A stretch of DNA of 64,000 nt from Rhodovulum imhoffii (GTDB lineage: Bacteria; Pseudomonadota; Alphaproteobacteria; Rhodobacterales; Rhodobacteraceae): NCBI RefSeq assembly GCF_003046545.1, contig NZ_QAAA01000009.1, positions 1-64,000 on the forward strand. Direction: 5' to 3'. Below the pieces are notes generated by a model. It was not told where the DNA came from. It saw nothing but the letters and a program-made list of their open reading frames with translations, and ran no database searches. Position 1 is the stretch's first letter. Each line of letters begins with the position of its first letter. Position numbers and translations under genes: made by a program. Shown piece by piece: positions 55,605-64,000 of this stretch.

Positions 55605-58507
55605 TCTCCTACCTCCTGCGCTTGTGCCCGGTCGCTTTCGTCCCATTCGCCATGGCGCGACAAGCCGTCATAATCTGTCGCCATGTTACGTTTTTGAAGG
55701 TTGTTGCGGGCGGTGTAGCCCTGTGCGCGGCTTTGATAGCTGGCGACCAGCTTACGAAAGTCCACCCATGTTTTTCCGGTCAGACCGTCGGCAAGCGGGT
55801 TTTCCACCTCTTTCGGCGACGATCCGAGCCCGATATAGGCGACCTTTGCCACCGATGCCGGCGGGATGTCCCCGAAACCGCCCAGTTCCGCGATGCAGGC
55901 TTCCAGCAAAAGCTGTTTGTCGAAGGCATCCATCGCTTTCAGGGTCGGGGGGGTGCCGGTCTTGTAGTCGTAGATTGCCAGCCGACCATCATGCAGCCGG
56001 TCGATCCGGTCGGCTTTCGCGGTCAGGGTGAAGCCATCCACCGTGACAGCTCCTACCCGCTCCAGTGCCAGAACGGCGCCCTCCGTTTTCCGGGCGGCCT
56101 CCCGGTCAAGGAACCAGTCCGCCACACGCGCAAGCCGGGCCAGCCACAGGCGCCGGGCGGCGGGCCAGGGGGTTTGCTGCTCCAGAACTCCGGCGGCGAT
56201 TTCCAGCAGACGGTCTCGCGACGAGGTGCCCTCCCGCACGAATTTCTCCAGAACATCGTGCAGCAAGGTGCCGCGCAACCGGGCATCGGCGGCGCGCGCC
56301 AGGGGCTCCAGCGGGCGCAGGTTCAGGATGTAGCGGGCGTAGACCGCGTAAGGATCGCGGATCAGGCGCTCCACCCCGGTCACGGGCAAAGTGCGGGGCC
56401 GGGCCGCGACCGGCGGGCATGGGGACGGCCTTGAGGCAGGGGTGGCGGGCGCGTCGGGCACGTCAAGCGCCTGCGCCAGCGCGACCCAGCGCGCCCCTCG
56501 GGAGCGCATGTCCGCCAGCCGCTCCGGCCCGCCCTGCCCATGCAGTCCGCCCAGCAGGTTTTGCAGCCGGTTGAGCCAGCGTGACGGGACGGTCTCGGCC
56601 TCCGAGTCGCGGATGGCGCGGGTCAGGACAACCTCTTTTGCACCGACCGCCTGCTGGAAGTCATGGGCAGCCAGCCCGATGCGCCGTTCCGGCAGCAGAA
56701 GCCCGGCCTCCTTGCGCATCTGACGGTTCAGCCACGGGTCGGGCGGCGGGGTTTCGGGCCAGACGCCCTCGTTCAGGCCACCGAGGATCAACAGCCCGGC
56801 CCCCTGGACACGGGCTTCCAGCGTTCCCCAGATCATCACGCCCGGATGGGCCTGAACAGGGTTACGGACCTCTTCACGCCGCAAGACCGCCGTGAAAAGG
56901 CCGGCATAATCGGCCGGGGCCATTTCCCCACCATGGCCAGCCTCGGCGGTCAGCGTGCCGCAGGTGGCGCGGGCCTGCTCTCCGGCGGGTCCGTCCCAAA
57001 GGGCACCGGGTGTGCCCTCCGCCCCGGCGGCAAGGGCTTCGGCCAGCGCAATATGGTGGATCAGGTGATCTTTCAGGGAACGGACGCCCACTGTGGCGCA
57101 GGGCTCCAGCGTGTCGGCCAACCATGTGGCCCAGCCCGCGCGCCCGTCTGCATGGGCAGCAGCCCAGCGGTCCAGTGCTGCACGGTCGGGGAAGGCGGGC
57201 CCGCCCTTGCGCAGGAACAGTTCCAGATCCCGCGTCCAGCGCAGATGGTCGCCCCGCGCGCCGCCCGTTGCCACCAGCGGGTGCTTGAGCAGCGTCAGCA
57301 GGGCTTCCGCCGTCAGCGCCTGACCGAACAGCGCCGCAATGTGGCGCAACAACCGCCCCGGTGCGGCGAGCGGCAGCGGCAGGCCCGCACTGTCATCGGG
57401 TTCGACGCCCCAGCGGTCCATCGCGGCGGTGACCTGCCGGGCCAGCGTCCTGTCCGGGGTGATGAGCGCGGCGGCCCGCCCCTCTTCCGCCGCTTTGCGC
57501 AGGCGCAGCGCGATGGCAAGGGCCTCCACCCGCGGCGAAGGCGCCTCGATCAGGGTCATGTCCGAGGTTGCCGCCCGCAGGTCTTCCAGGTGCTGGCCTT
57601 CGTCCCGCCATTGGTCGGTGACCGGCGCGGGCCGCAGCGAAAGCGATACCAGACGGTTGCGCGCCGGGCAGGGCGCAGGGGCATCGGACCAGCGCCGAAC
57701 GGCTTCCGGGGGCAGGTCCAGCGCGCGCATCAGCGCCCGAAAGCGATATTGCGGATGATCCTCGGCCGCAAGCGCATCGTCAAGACCGGCCCAGATGGCG
57801 GCAGGTTGGTCAAAGTCGAATCCGGGCAGCACCACGGCCCCTTGCGGCAAACGGGCCACAGCTTGCATGAACAGCCCCGTCGCTCCGCGGGACCCCGTGG
57901 AGCCAGCCACGAGAACCGGATGATCGGGGGGGGCCTCTTGCCAACGTGCGGCGAGGCGCGTCACCACTTCGCGGCGCCGGCCTTCGGCATCGCGGGCATC
58001 GCCGGCCATGACCTGTTCCGCCAGCGCGATGAACTCCCGCGACCGGGCCCAATGTTCCGACAGGCCGCTGACATCAAGCCCGTGCAAAACCTCGGGGGGG
58101 ACCCCCTCACCCTGCATTTCGTCCATCAGGGCGGCAAGGCTGTCAGCCAGGTCGTAAACGGCCGTTCCGGGGCCGAGATCGGGCCGGGCCTTCAGTAACG
58201 CCCCGACAAGCTGCGCCAGCTCCAGCCGGCGGCGCAAGGGGGGCACCGGTGCGGGCAGGTCGGCGAAAGCCGGATCCCCGGCCAGGTCGGTAACCAGCCG
58301 GATGCGCGGCAAAAGGCGCGCCGGACCCTCCATGAACAGGGCGGTCAGTCGGCGCTGCATGCGGCGAGTGTTGACGTAAAGCTCCACCCGCGCCAGCGTC
58401 TCGGGCGGGCAGCCCCGCATTCGGGCCAGCAGTCCAACTACCAGCAGACGCGGGAAATCCGCGCCGGGGGGCAGACCGAACAGGCGGGGGCCGGGGAAGT
58501 CAAACAT
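55601..58507 (-). CDS. addB: Double-strand break repair protein AddB
   Basis: A 968-residue partner of AddA, of the alphaproteobacterial type. The N-terminal part has no obvious P-loop where one would be in a helicase. The C-terminal nuclease motif is seen in LAIYDYKTGTPPTLKAMD, with upstream GTLLHDVLEKFVREG. The ATG at 58507 (MFDFPGPRLFGLPPG) is chosen over an upstream ATG lying within murU. It overlaps murU by eight bases and addA by four. Confidence 0.93.
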   Translation of the reverse strand: MFDFPGPRLFGLPPGADFPRLLVVGLLARMRGCPPETLARVELYVNTRRMQRRLTALFMEGPARLLPRIRLVTDLAGDPAFADLPAPVPPLRRRLELAQLVGALLKARPDLGPGTAVYDLADSLAALMDEMQGEGVPPEVLHGLDVSGLSEHWARSREFIALAEQVMAGDARDAEGRRREVVTRLAARWQEAPPDHPVLVAGSTGSRGATGLFMQAVARLPQGAVVLPGFDFDQPAAIWAGLDDALAAEDHPQYRFRALMRALDLPPEAVRRWSDAPAPCPARNRLVSLSLRPAPVTDQWRDEGQHLEDLRAATSDMTLIEAPSPRVEALAIALRLRKAAEEGRAAALITPDRTLARQVTAAMDRWGVEPDDSAGLPLPLAAPGRLLRHIAALFGQALTAEALLTLLKHPLVATGGARGDHLRWTRDLELFLRKGGPAFPDRAALDRWAAAHADGRAGWATWLADTLEPCATVGVRSLKDHLIHHIALAEALAAGAEGTPGALWDGPAGEQARATCGTLTAEAGHGGEMAPADYAGLFTAVLRREEVRNPVQAHPGVMIWGTLEARVQGAGLLILGGLNEGVWPETPPPDPWLNRQMRKEAGLLLPERRIGLAAHDFQQAVGAKEVVLTRAIRDSEAETVPSRWLNRLQNLLGGLHGQGGPERLADMRSRGARWVALAQALDVPDAPATPASRPSPCPPVAARPRTLPVTGVERLIRDPYAVYARYILNLRPLEPLARAADARLRGTLLHDVLEKFVREGTSSRDRLLEIAAGVLEQQTPWPAARRLWLARLARVADWFLDREAARKTEGAVLALERVGAVTVDGFTLTAKADRIDRLHDGRLAIYDYKTGTPPTLKAMDAFDKQLLLEACIAELGGFGDIPPASVAKVAYIGLGSSPKEVENPLADGLTGKTWVDFRKLVASYQSRAQGYTARNNLQKRNMATDYDGLSRHGEWDESDRAQAQEVGE

Positions 58508-59183
58508 CGTCCGCCTCCAGCATTGCCTCGGCGCGCGGAATGCCCTCCGGCGTGCCGACATCGCACCAGCCGCCCCTGTGCAGCACCCCGAAAAGGCGGC
58601 CCCTTTCCAGCATCCGGTTCCAAAGCCGGTTCAGCGAAAACACCTGCTCCGGTATTTCGGTCAGCCCGCCGGTCTTGAGAATCTGCGCGCCGGAATAAAC
58701 TGCGCCGGGGCCGCGTTTCAGACGGCCATCGGGGTTGGGCATGAAGTCCCCCATGCCCGCGTGGCCGAGTGCGGCTTCTCTGGGAATCAGCAGCAGCAAC
58801 GCATCCATCCGCGCGGGGTCCCAGGCGCGGGCCAGCCGTGTCAGCGGATTTTCCCCCGTCCATACGGCATCGGTGTTGAGGGTAAAGACCGGTCCGGCCC
58901 CCAGCAACGGCAGTGCGTGGCGCAGCCCCCCGCCCGTGTCCAGGATGTCGGGTGTTTCAGGGGAAAGAGTGACCGCGCTTTCCGCCAGGTGGGTTGCGAT
59001 CTGTTCCCCAAGATAATGGGTATTCACCACGATTCGCCCAACCCCGGCGCTTTGTGCAATGCCCAGCGCGTGATCCAGCAACGGCTTTCCCCCAACCGGG
59101 ATCAGCGGCTTGGGGCGATCTGCCGTCAGGGGGGCCATCCGGGTCCCGAACCCGGCGGCAAAGAGCATCACGGCATCGGGCAT
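58500..59183 (-). CDS. murU: N-acetylmuramate-1-phosphate uridylyltransferase (MurU-type)
   Basis: A 227-residue nucleotidyltransferase. The signature MLFAAGFGTRMAPLTADRPK, then PLIPVGGKPLLDHAL, and FTLNTDAVW with its metal Asp are typical. Together with the sugar kinase gene upstream it matches the AmgK-MurU route that recycles peptidoglycan MurNAc to UDP-MurNAc, bypassing fosfomycin-sensitive MurA. It overlaps amgK by 16 and addB by eight bases. Confidence 0.88.
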   Translation of the reverse strand: MPDAVMLFAAGFGTRMAPLTADRPKPLIPVGGKPLLDHALGIAQSAGVGRIVVNTHYLGEQIATHLAESAVTLSPETPDILDTGGGLRHALPLLGAGPVFTLNTDAVWTGENPLTRLARAWDPARMDALLLLIPREAALGHAGMGDFMPNPDGRLKRGPGAVYSGAQILKTGGLTEIPEQVFSLNRLWNRMLERGRLFGVLHRGGWCDVGTPEGIPRAEAMLEADDV

Positions 59184-60187
59184 TTGGCCTCGATCCTTTT
59201 GAGAATCGCATTGCCGGGTTCGGGGATCAACCGGTCCACCCGTGCGCGCAGCCCGGTCAGCGCCGGGTGTGACAGGTCGTTTTGCAGATGCCCCCAGACC
59301 CGCTGCATCAGTTTCAGGTAGCCGGGCTTGCCATCGCGCACGCACAGACGTGCGAAGACCCCGATAATACGCAGGTTGCGTTGTGCCCCCAGAACCGCAC
59401 AGGCGGCGCGGAAGGGGGCCTCCGGCAAGCCGGTGCGGGCCAGGTAACGGGCAATCATGCTTTCCGCCAGGGCTGGCGGCACATCGCGGCGCGCATCCTC
59501 CAGAAGCGAGATCAGATCATACGCCCGGTGTCCGGCCATCGCATCCTGAAAATCCAGAAGGCCGACTTGCGCCACCCCGCGACGCATCGGCAGCCACAGC
59601 AGGTTTTCGGCGTGGTAATCGCGCAGCACCAGAACCGGCGCAGTGTCGCAATGCTGGCGCAAGAGCGTCTCGACCACGGCGCGAAAGGCCGCGCGTTCTC
59701 CCGCATCGGTTCCGGCGTCCGCAGCGGGCAGATACCAGTCGAAGGGCTGGCACGCCATCTCGGCCATCAGGGGGGGGTCATAGGCGGCGATTCCCGCGGG
59801 CGGGGGGGTCTGGTGCAGGTTGGCGAGCAGGTCCGTTGCGGTTTCGTAGAGCATCTCCTCCAGGTCCGGCGCCCGCGGCACCACGCGGGCGTAGAGATCA
59901 TCGCCCAGATCCTCAAGCATTAAGAACCCGGATTCTGTATCCCGGGCCAGGATGCGCGGTGCGGAGAGACCAAGGGCCAGAAGATGTTCGGCGATGGTAA
60001 TGAACGGGCGGACGTCTTCGCCCCTTGCCGTATCCGCGTCCATCAGGACCGCGCGGGCGTTCGTATCCGGGTCTGTCAGGCGTTCGTACCGGCGGGCGGA
60101 GGCGTCGCCCGCCAGCGTGGTGCGCGTCGCTGCGCCCCAGCCGGAGGCTTCCACGAAACGGGTGGCCAGAAAGGCACGCTCAGTCAT
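59168..60187 (-). CDS. amgK: N-acetylmuramate/N-acetylglucosamine kinase (AmgK-type)
   Basis: A 339-residue aminoglycoside-phosphotransferase-fold kinase. The catalytic loop is LVLRDYHAENLLWL and the metal-binding loop VGLLDFQDAMAGHRAYDL. The N-terminal lobe has GDASARRYERL. Its location between tsaE and murU is the standard context of AmgK, which phosphorylates recycled MurNAc at the anomeric position. The ATG at 60187 overlaps the tsaE end by eight bases. Confidence 0.88.
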   Translation of the reverse strand: MTERAFLATRFVEASGWGAATRTTLAGDASARRYERLTDPDTNARAVLMDADTARGEDVRPFITIAEHLLALGLSAPRILARDTESGFLMLEDLGDDLYARVVPRAPDLEEMLYETATDLLANLHQTPPPAGIAAYDPPLMAEMACQPFDWYLPAADAGTDAGERAAFRAVVETLLRQHCDTAPVLVLRDYHAENLLWLPMRRGVAQVGLLDFQDAMAGHRAYDLISLLEDARRDVPPALAESMIARYLARTGLPEAPFRAACAVLGAQRNLRIIGVFARLCVRDGKPGYLKLMQRVWGHLQNDLSHPALTGLRARVDRLIPEPGNAILKRIEAKCPMP

Positions 60188-60668
60188 GGGGAAATCCTTC
60201 TTTTGCGGCTGTGACCACAGCGGCCCAGCGGGCATCGTCGGAAGACAACCTGAGATGCCGGAGGCCGGGGGTGTCCGTGACAGAGAAATGCAGGTGCAGC
60301 GCCCCTGGAGGCCCGAGGCCACCCAGGCGGTCGGGCCATTCAACCAGACACATGGCGGTGGAGAAGGCGTCTTCCAGGCCCAGTTCCAGCACATCGTCCG
60401 GGTGGGTCAGGCGGTAGAGGTCGGCATGCCAGATTTCCAGCCCGTCGCCGTCATAGGTTTGCACCAGCGTGAAGGTCGGGGAGGGCACGTCTTCGGGGAC
60501 CGGCAGGCGCGACTGGATCAGCGCACGGGCAAAGGCCGTTTTCCCGGCCCCGACCTGGCCATGCAAAAGCAGCACGTCCCCCTTGCGCAGCGCCGCGCCC
60601 AGACGGATGGCAAAGGCACGGGTTTCGGATTCGTCGCGGAACGTGACAGTCAGGGGCAAAGCGGTCAT
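60180..60668 (-). CDS. tsaE: tRNA threonylcarbamoyladenosine biosynthesis ATPase TsaE
   Basis: A 162-residue P-loop ATPase needed for the t6A modification of ANN-decoding tRNAs. Walker A is LLLHGQVGAGKTAFARALIQ; SPTFTLVQTYDG and IWHADLYRLTHPDDVLELGLED are family hallmarks. It heads the overlapping run amgK-murU-addB-addA-trxA and begins 42 bases after the DivL-like gene. Confidence 0.95.
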   Translation of the reverse strand: MTALPLTVTFRDESETRAFAIRLGAALRKGDVLLLHGQVGAGKTAFARALIQSRLPVPEDVPSPTFTLVQTYDGDGLEIWHADLYRLTHPDDVLELGLEDAFSTAMCLVEWPDRLGGLGPPGALHLHFSVTDTPGLRHLRLSSDDARWAAVVTAAKEGFPHD

Positions 60669-60710
60669 GAGGGCAGTTTTACCCCGCCCCGCCCCGCCTG
60701 CAAGCGGGGA

Positions 60711-62282
60711 TCAGCGAAACGGTGCCGAAAGGGTGCTGCCCGCCGGGTTTGCCGCCCCCGCGCCCAGGGGAAGCCGAATGAACCCCACCATCAGCGCCCC
60801 CCCCGAAAGGGGGGCCACCCGTGTTTCCACTGGGATCCCATTGCGCATATGCAAAACGCCCGCCCACCCCGTGCGCCCGCCACTGGCCCACAGCGCGGTC
60901 TGCAATTTCTGCCACGCCGCGTCGTTCCGGAAGCGGCCTTGCCACCGGGCACCGGCCTCGGACAGCCCCAGCTCCCCCAGGGAATCCATCGGATCATGGC
61001 CCCACATCTGCGCATAAGCTGCGTTCGAGGTGGTCAGAACCCCGGCAGCATCGAAAACGGCGATGGCCTCCGGCATGGTATCCAGCACCGCCTGCCCGGT
61101 TTCCAGCTCCGCACGGAAACGGCGGGTCATGCAGATTTCCGCACTTATGTCCTGAAACAGGAAGGCGATTGCCCCGTCGGGGTGTAGCCGGCCGGTTACG
61201 CGATAGGTCAGCCCTGAGGGCAGCGTCCAGGTTTGCTCATAGGCATCGTTCTCGGCGTCACGCTCCAGCCGGGTGATTTGCTGGCGCCAGGATTTGTAGT
61301 TTTTGGGCTCAGGCATCATCCGGGTTTCGCGCAGCCGGTCGAGGACTTCCGTCAGGTGCGGGCGGGCGCCGAGGAACTCGGGCTCCAGGCCGCAAAGCCC
61401 TGTCAGTGCGGGGTTGAACAGAACCAGTTCCCGCGCGCGGTTGAACACGGCCAGCCCGATGGGCAGGTCGGCGAAGGTTTTCGTCAGGGTCTGGATGAAG
61501 TCGCGCAGCGACTTCTCGGCCTGCACGGCCGCGTCGGCAGGCAGGGCGAAATGCAGGCTGCCTTCCCCTTGCGGGACGGTCACGTGGTCGAACCAGAGCC
61601 GGGCCTCCTCCTTCAAAAGGGAGATGCGCCTGGGAACCGGGCGCCCGTTCGCTCCGGCCGCGCCCTCGTCCAGGAACAGGCGCGGCAGGGGCCAGGCCGG
61701 GGCTGCGGGTCCGCCCGGCCTCCGGAGAAGCCCGTCAAGGTAGGCGCGATTTGCCCAGATGACATCGCCTGCCTTGTCCTGCTGCCAGATCAGAACGGGT
61801 GCGGCCTCCAGCGCGGCGCGGTGGATTTCCAGCTCATCGTGCAAGGCGCGTACGGTGGCTTCGGCCGCGCCGCCGCGGTCCGGGCCCGTCAGAGTCAGGC
61901 GAAGGGTTTGCCGGTGCCTGCGGAGCCTCAGCGTGCCTGTGCCGCCGGGCTCATGAAGCACGACATCCTGTCCACCGGGCGCGCGGTCGTGCAAGGTCTT
62001 CAACTCTGTCTTCAGGTCGGGAAATCGGGGCCGCAGAATTGCCATCAGGCGCGGCCACTCGGGAAGATCGGGCGATCCGTGCGCCAGGATTTCCAGCGCC
62101 GCGGGAGAAGCATCGGCCAGCGATTGCCCCTCGAACAGGAAAACAGTGCCTTCGTCCTCCGACTGGGGGGGGCTTTTGCGCGGGCCGCGCGGGGGCAGGC
62201 ACGCCACAAGGACCAGCGCAACCAGCGCGGCGACCAGCGATGAGACGAGAAGCACCAGGGGAATTCCCCACGTGGGTGACAA
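60711..62282 (-). CDS. divL: PAS-domain membrane protein, DivL-like without a kinase domain
   Basis: A 523-residue protein with an N-terminal membrane anchor (IPLVLLVSSLVAALVALVLVACLP) and two or more PAS-like segments (ALEAAPVLIWQQDKAGDVIWAN; LPIGLAVFNRARELVLFN; MPEAIAVFDAAGVLTTSN). No HisKA or ATPase motifs follow; it ends shortly after the last PAS. In Rhodobacter capsulatus a PAS protein in this position near regB is called DivL and acts upstream of the CckA-ChpT-CtrA relay. I infer the same role from architecture and context. The start is a TTG with AAAGG five bases ahead. Confidence 0.72.
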   Translation of the reverse strand: MSPTWGIPLVLLVSSLVAALVALVLVACLPPRGPRKSPPQSEDEGTVFLFEGQSLADASPAALEILAHGSPDLPEWPRLMAILRPRFPDLKTELKTLHDRAPGGQDVVLHEPGGTGTLRLRRHRQTLRLTLTGPDRGGAAEATVRALHDELEIHRAALEAAPVLIWQQDKAGDVIWANRAYLDGLLRRPGGPAAPAWPLPRLFLDEGAAGANGRPVPRRISLLKEEARLWFDHVTVPQGEGSLHFALPADAAVQAEKSLRDFIQTLTKTFADLPIGLAVFNRARELVLFNPALTGLCGLEPEFLGARPHLTEVLDRLRETRMMPEPKNYKSWRQQITRLERDAENDAYEQTWTLPSGLTYRVTGRLHPDGAIAFLFQDISAEICMTRRFRAELETGQAVLDTMPEAIAVFDAAGVLTTSNAAYAQMWGHDPMDSLGELGLSEAGARWQGRFRNDAAWQKLQTALWASGGRTGWAGVLHMRNGIPVETRVAPLSGGALMVGFIRLPLGAGAANPAGSTLSAPFR

Positions 62283-62333
62283 ATCAACCTTTCCCAGGAT
62301 GACCTCAGGCTACAGGGCGAGTACACCTCAAAT

Positions 62334-62361
62334 TAGGTTAACAGTAGGTTAATTAGGTTAA
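62334..62361. promoter_or_regulatory. CtrA-type box in three TAGGTTAA repeats upstream of divL
   Basis: TAGGTTAA occurs at 62334, 62345 and 62354. Two of the copies create TTAA-N7-TTAA at 62338-62352, the classical full CtrA recognition pattern, and a third TTAA follows five bases on. Read on the minus strand the repeats are TTAACCTA, close to the TTAACCAT half-site. The cluster is 52-79 bases upstream of the divL start and just past the regB stop. Confidence 0.7.
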
Positions 62362-62383
62362 TTTGTCGGCCGTATAGGGTAAC

Positions 62384-63775
62384 TCACGCCTCTATCCGCT
62401 GGTTTTCCCCCAGGGCAGAACCCGTTGCCGGGTCAGGCAGAACGGCTTCCAGGGACCAGATCACCTCGATCACGGCCCCGCTGCGCTCGGGCTGTTCGGT
62501 GCTGGCAAGAAAAGGATCCGATCCGTTGGCAAAGCTGAGCACCGCGCCCGTGCGTTCCAGCAGGGTCTTGGCGATGAACAGGCCAAGTCCCATCCCCTCA
62601 TATCCGGGGCGTTCGGGGGCCTCCTGTTCGGTCTTGCGCTTGCGCACGAACGGGTCCCCGATACGGCCGATCAGGTGGGGTGGGAAGCCGGGGCCGTCAT
62701 CCATGATGCGCACGGTCAGTTCGGAATCCGTCCAGTTGGCCTCAACCCAGACGGTCGTGGCGGCAAAATCCACCGCGTTCTGGATGAAGTTGCGCAGCCC
62801 GTGAATGATCTCCGGGCGGCGGCGGATTACCGGTTGTTGCGTCATGACGCCCGGCCCCGGCGCGACAGTGGAGATGATTTTCGTGCCCCGGTCCTGATGC
62901 GGCTCCGCAGCCTCGTTGATGACGCTGCCTATAGGGGCGGTGTGCATCTGAAGGTCGTCCTTACCGGCCCGGCCCATGGATCTCAGGATATCCCGGCAGC
63001 GGTCCGCCTGGTCGCGGATCAGCGCCGCGTCGTCGCGCAGGTCCTCCTTGTCGGACAAATCCTCCATCAACTCCGAACTGACCAGCTTGATCGTGGCCAG
63101 GGGCGTGCCCAGCTCATGGGCATAGGCCGCGACGACACCGCCAAGGTCGGTCAGTTTCTGCTCCCGCGCGAGGGCCATCTGCGTGGCCAGAAGCGCGTCC
63201 GACATTGAGTTGATCTCCGACGCGACGCGGCCCGCATAGAGCGCCAGGAACACGACTCCGATCACGATAGCGGCCCAGAACCCGAAAAGAAAAATCGGCG
63301 GAAGCTGTGGCATCGGCCCGCCGACGGTTGTCAGGGGCATGTAGAAAAAGACCAGGAATGTCGCTATCGTTATGGTGATGACGCCCATCAACAGCGTGGA
63401 CCGGAACCGCAGCGCCGTAGCGGAAATGATGACCGGAGTCAGAAGAAGCAGCGCAAACGGGTTGTTCAGCCCCCCCGACAAGAACAAGAGAAAAGAAAGC
63501 TGCCCAAGATCGAACAGCAGCGCCAGAAGGGTTTCCGATTCTGTCAGGCGTTTGCTTTCAGGGTAGACGAACAGCCAGATCATGTTGGCGATGATGGCGA
63601 TGCCGATGGCAAGAAGGCTCCAGCCCAGTTCCAGCCTGACATCGAAATTCACCCATGCAACGGTGATCGCGACAAGCTGGCCGGTGATGGCCACCCACCG
63701 CAGCAGAACCAGTGTCCGCAATCGAATCCAGTGGCTCCTTTCGATCGGGGCCTGCTGGTTTTTGGGGGTCTCCAT
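62384..63775 (-). CDS. regB: Redox-sensing histidine kinase RegB/PrrB
   Basis: A 463-residue membrane kinase with six N-terminal helices. The quinone-site heptapeptide GGLNNPF (residues 101-107), the phosphorylated His220 in AYAHELGTPLAT and the redox-active Cys260 in DRCRDIL are all present, as in RegB/PrrB of Rhodobacter. The ATPase region has GLRNFIQNAVDFA, IMDDGPGFP and GMGLGLFIAKTLLE. It phosphorylates RegA, which is expected beyond the right edge next to senC. It diverges from senC. Confidence 0.95.
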   Translation of the reverse strand: METPKNQQAPIERSHWIRLRTLVLLRWVAITGQLVAITVAWVNFDVRLELGWSLLAIGIAIIANMIWLFVYPESKRLTESETLLALLFDLGQLSFLLFLSGGLNNPFALLLLTPVIISATALRFRSTLLMGVITITIATFLVFFYMPLTTVGGPMPQLPPIFLFGFWAAIVIGVVFLALYAGRVASEINSMSDALLATQMALAREQKLTDLGGVVAAYAHELGTPLATIKLVSSELMEDLSDKEDLRDDAALIRDQADRCRDILRSMGRAGKDDLQMHTAPIGSVINEAAEPHQDRGTKIISTVAPGPGVMTQQPVIRRRPEIIHGLRNFIQNAVDFAATTVWVEANWTDSELTVRIMDDGPGFPPHLIGRIGDPFVRKRKTEQEAPERPGYEGMGLGLFIAKTLLERTGAVLSFANGSDPFLASTEQPERSGAVIEVIWSLEAVLPDPATGSALGENQRIEA

Positions 63776-63872
63776 TTCGGGTTCCGTTCGCGCTGTTATT
63801 TCAATTTACCCTTGTTAAAATGTGGACAAGAGACGATCAATGCGCGCAAATGACCGCTGCGAGGAAACGCCC

Positions 63873-64000
63873 ATGCCCCGGACACGTATGATCTTTGCGG
63901 CGGTTGCGGCCATCGTTGCCGGCCTGGGCGGATGGTGGGCGCTTTCGGTGCCGGAACCCGACCGGTTTGACCAGTGCCGCCCCGGTCCGCGCCCGCCGGG
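63873..64000 (+). CDS. senC: SenC/PrrC (Sco1-family) protein, start only, cut by the window edge
   Basis: Only about 42 codons are visible: MPRTRMIFAAVAAIVAGLGG, a membrane anchor, then WWALSVPEPDRFDQC. The divergent position opposite regB and the anchor-then-D-R-F pattern fit SenC/PrrC, a copper chaperone for cytochrome oxidase assembly that is linked to the Reg system. The copper-binding CxxxC would lie outside the window, so the identification rests mainly on context. The 97 bases between regB and this gene should hold both promoters. Confidence 0.75.
   Translation, partial: MPRTRMIFAAVAAIVAGLGGWWALSVPEPDRFDQCRPGPRPP

Noticed and set aside
52644-55673. 1009-codon plus-strand open frame opposite addA
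   Set aside because: No recognisable motif, and the opposite strand encodes a full AddA with helicase and nuclease motifs.

Overview
The window looks like a chromosomal segment of an alphaproteobacterium of the Rhodobacteraceae (Roseobacter/Rhodobacter group). The evidence is high GC content, a RegB/SenC redox-sensing locus, a RegB-linked PAS-only DivL-like gene, AddAB instead of RecBCD, a single-domain BacNav sodium channel, a Rhodobacterales-type che operon, and a parAB-rsmG-mnmG-mnmE-rho-hemJ / maf-aroE-coaE-dnaQ-secB layout typical of the region around the replication origin. I cannot name a species.

Layout. 1-860: insertion-sequence debris (partial IS630-type transposase gene, frameshifted IS5-type transposase remnant). 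902-9734 (minus): a ten-gene chemotaxis operon stas-cheY-cheA-cheW-cheR-cheY-hyp-mcp-cheB-cheD. 9992-12087: a small membrane protein and two L,D-transpeptidases around a CAP-domain lipoprotein. 12166-20647 (minus): sodium channel, RNA m5U methyltransferase, a pair of ABC exporter half-transporters, CCA-adding enzyme, CoA-type Nudix hydrolase and Hsp33. 20725-22903: Nudix hydrolase, a receiver-PP2C phosphatase resembling RbaY, and a divergent HPt protein. 22896-31383: threonine dehydratase, argininosuccinate synthase, ribokinase, malic enzyme and MutS. 31380-35633: grpE-hrcA with a sigma-32-like promoter, diverging from rph-rdgB-hemW.

35630-46641 is the origin domain. parB, parA, rsmG, mnmG, mnmE, rho and hemJ read leftward; maf, aroE, coaE and dnaQ read rightward. 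Between hemJ and maf lie about 420 non-coding bases with clustered DnaA-box-like sequences, an AT-rich stretch and three GANTC sites, which I call a candidate oriC. Two perfect 16-bp parS palindromes lie in rsmG and at the start of mnmG.

46697-51778: fxsA, a Tim44-like gene, mltA, smr, then hslV-sugE-hslU. 51890-62282 (minus): a heavily overlapping operon tsaE-amgK-murU-addB-addA-trxA, preceded by the DivL-like gene, whose upstream region carries a TTAA-N7-TTAA CtrA-type box inside three TAGGTTAA repeats. 62384-64000: regB and, divergently, the start of senC.

Most genes are conserved housekeeping functions. The less ordinary signals are the CheB with a degenerate receiver domain, the CheR-tether-like MCP tail, the CtrA-type box in front of the kinase-less DivL-like protein, the mnmG start codon embedded in parS, the hslV-sugE-hslU arrangement, and the candidate oriC. 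I did not see a CRISPR array, a tRNA or rRNA gene, a prophage or a clearly new defence system. All motif and promoter calls were made by eye.
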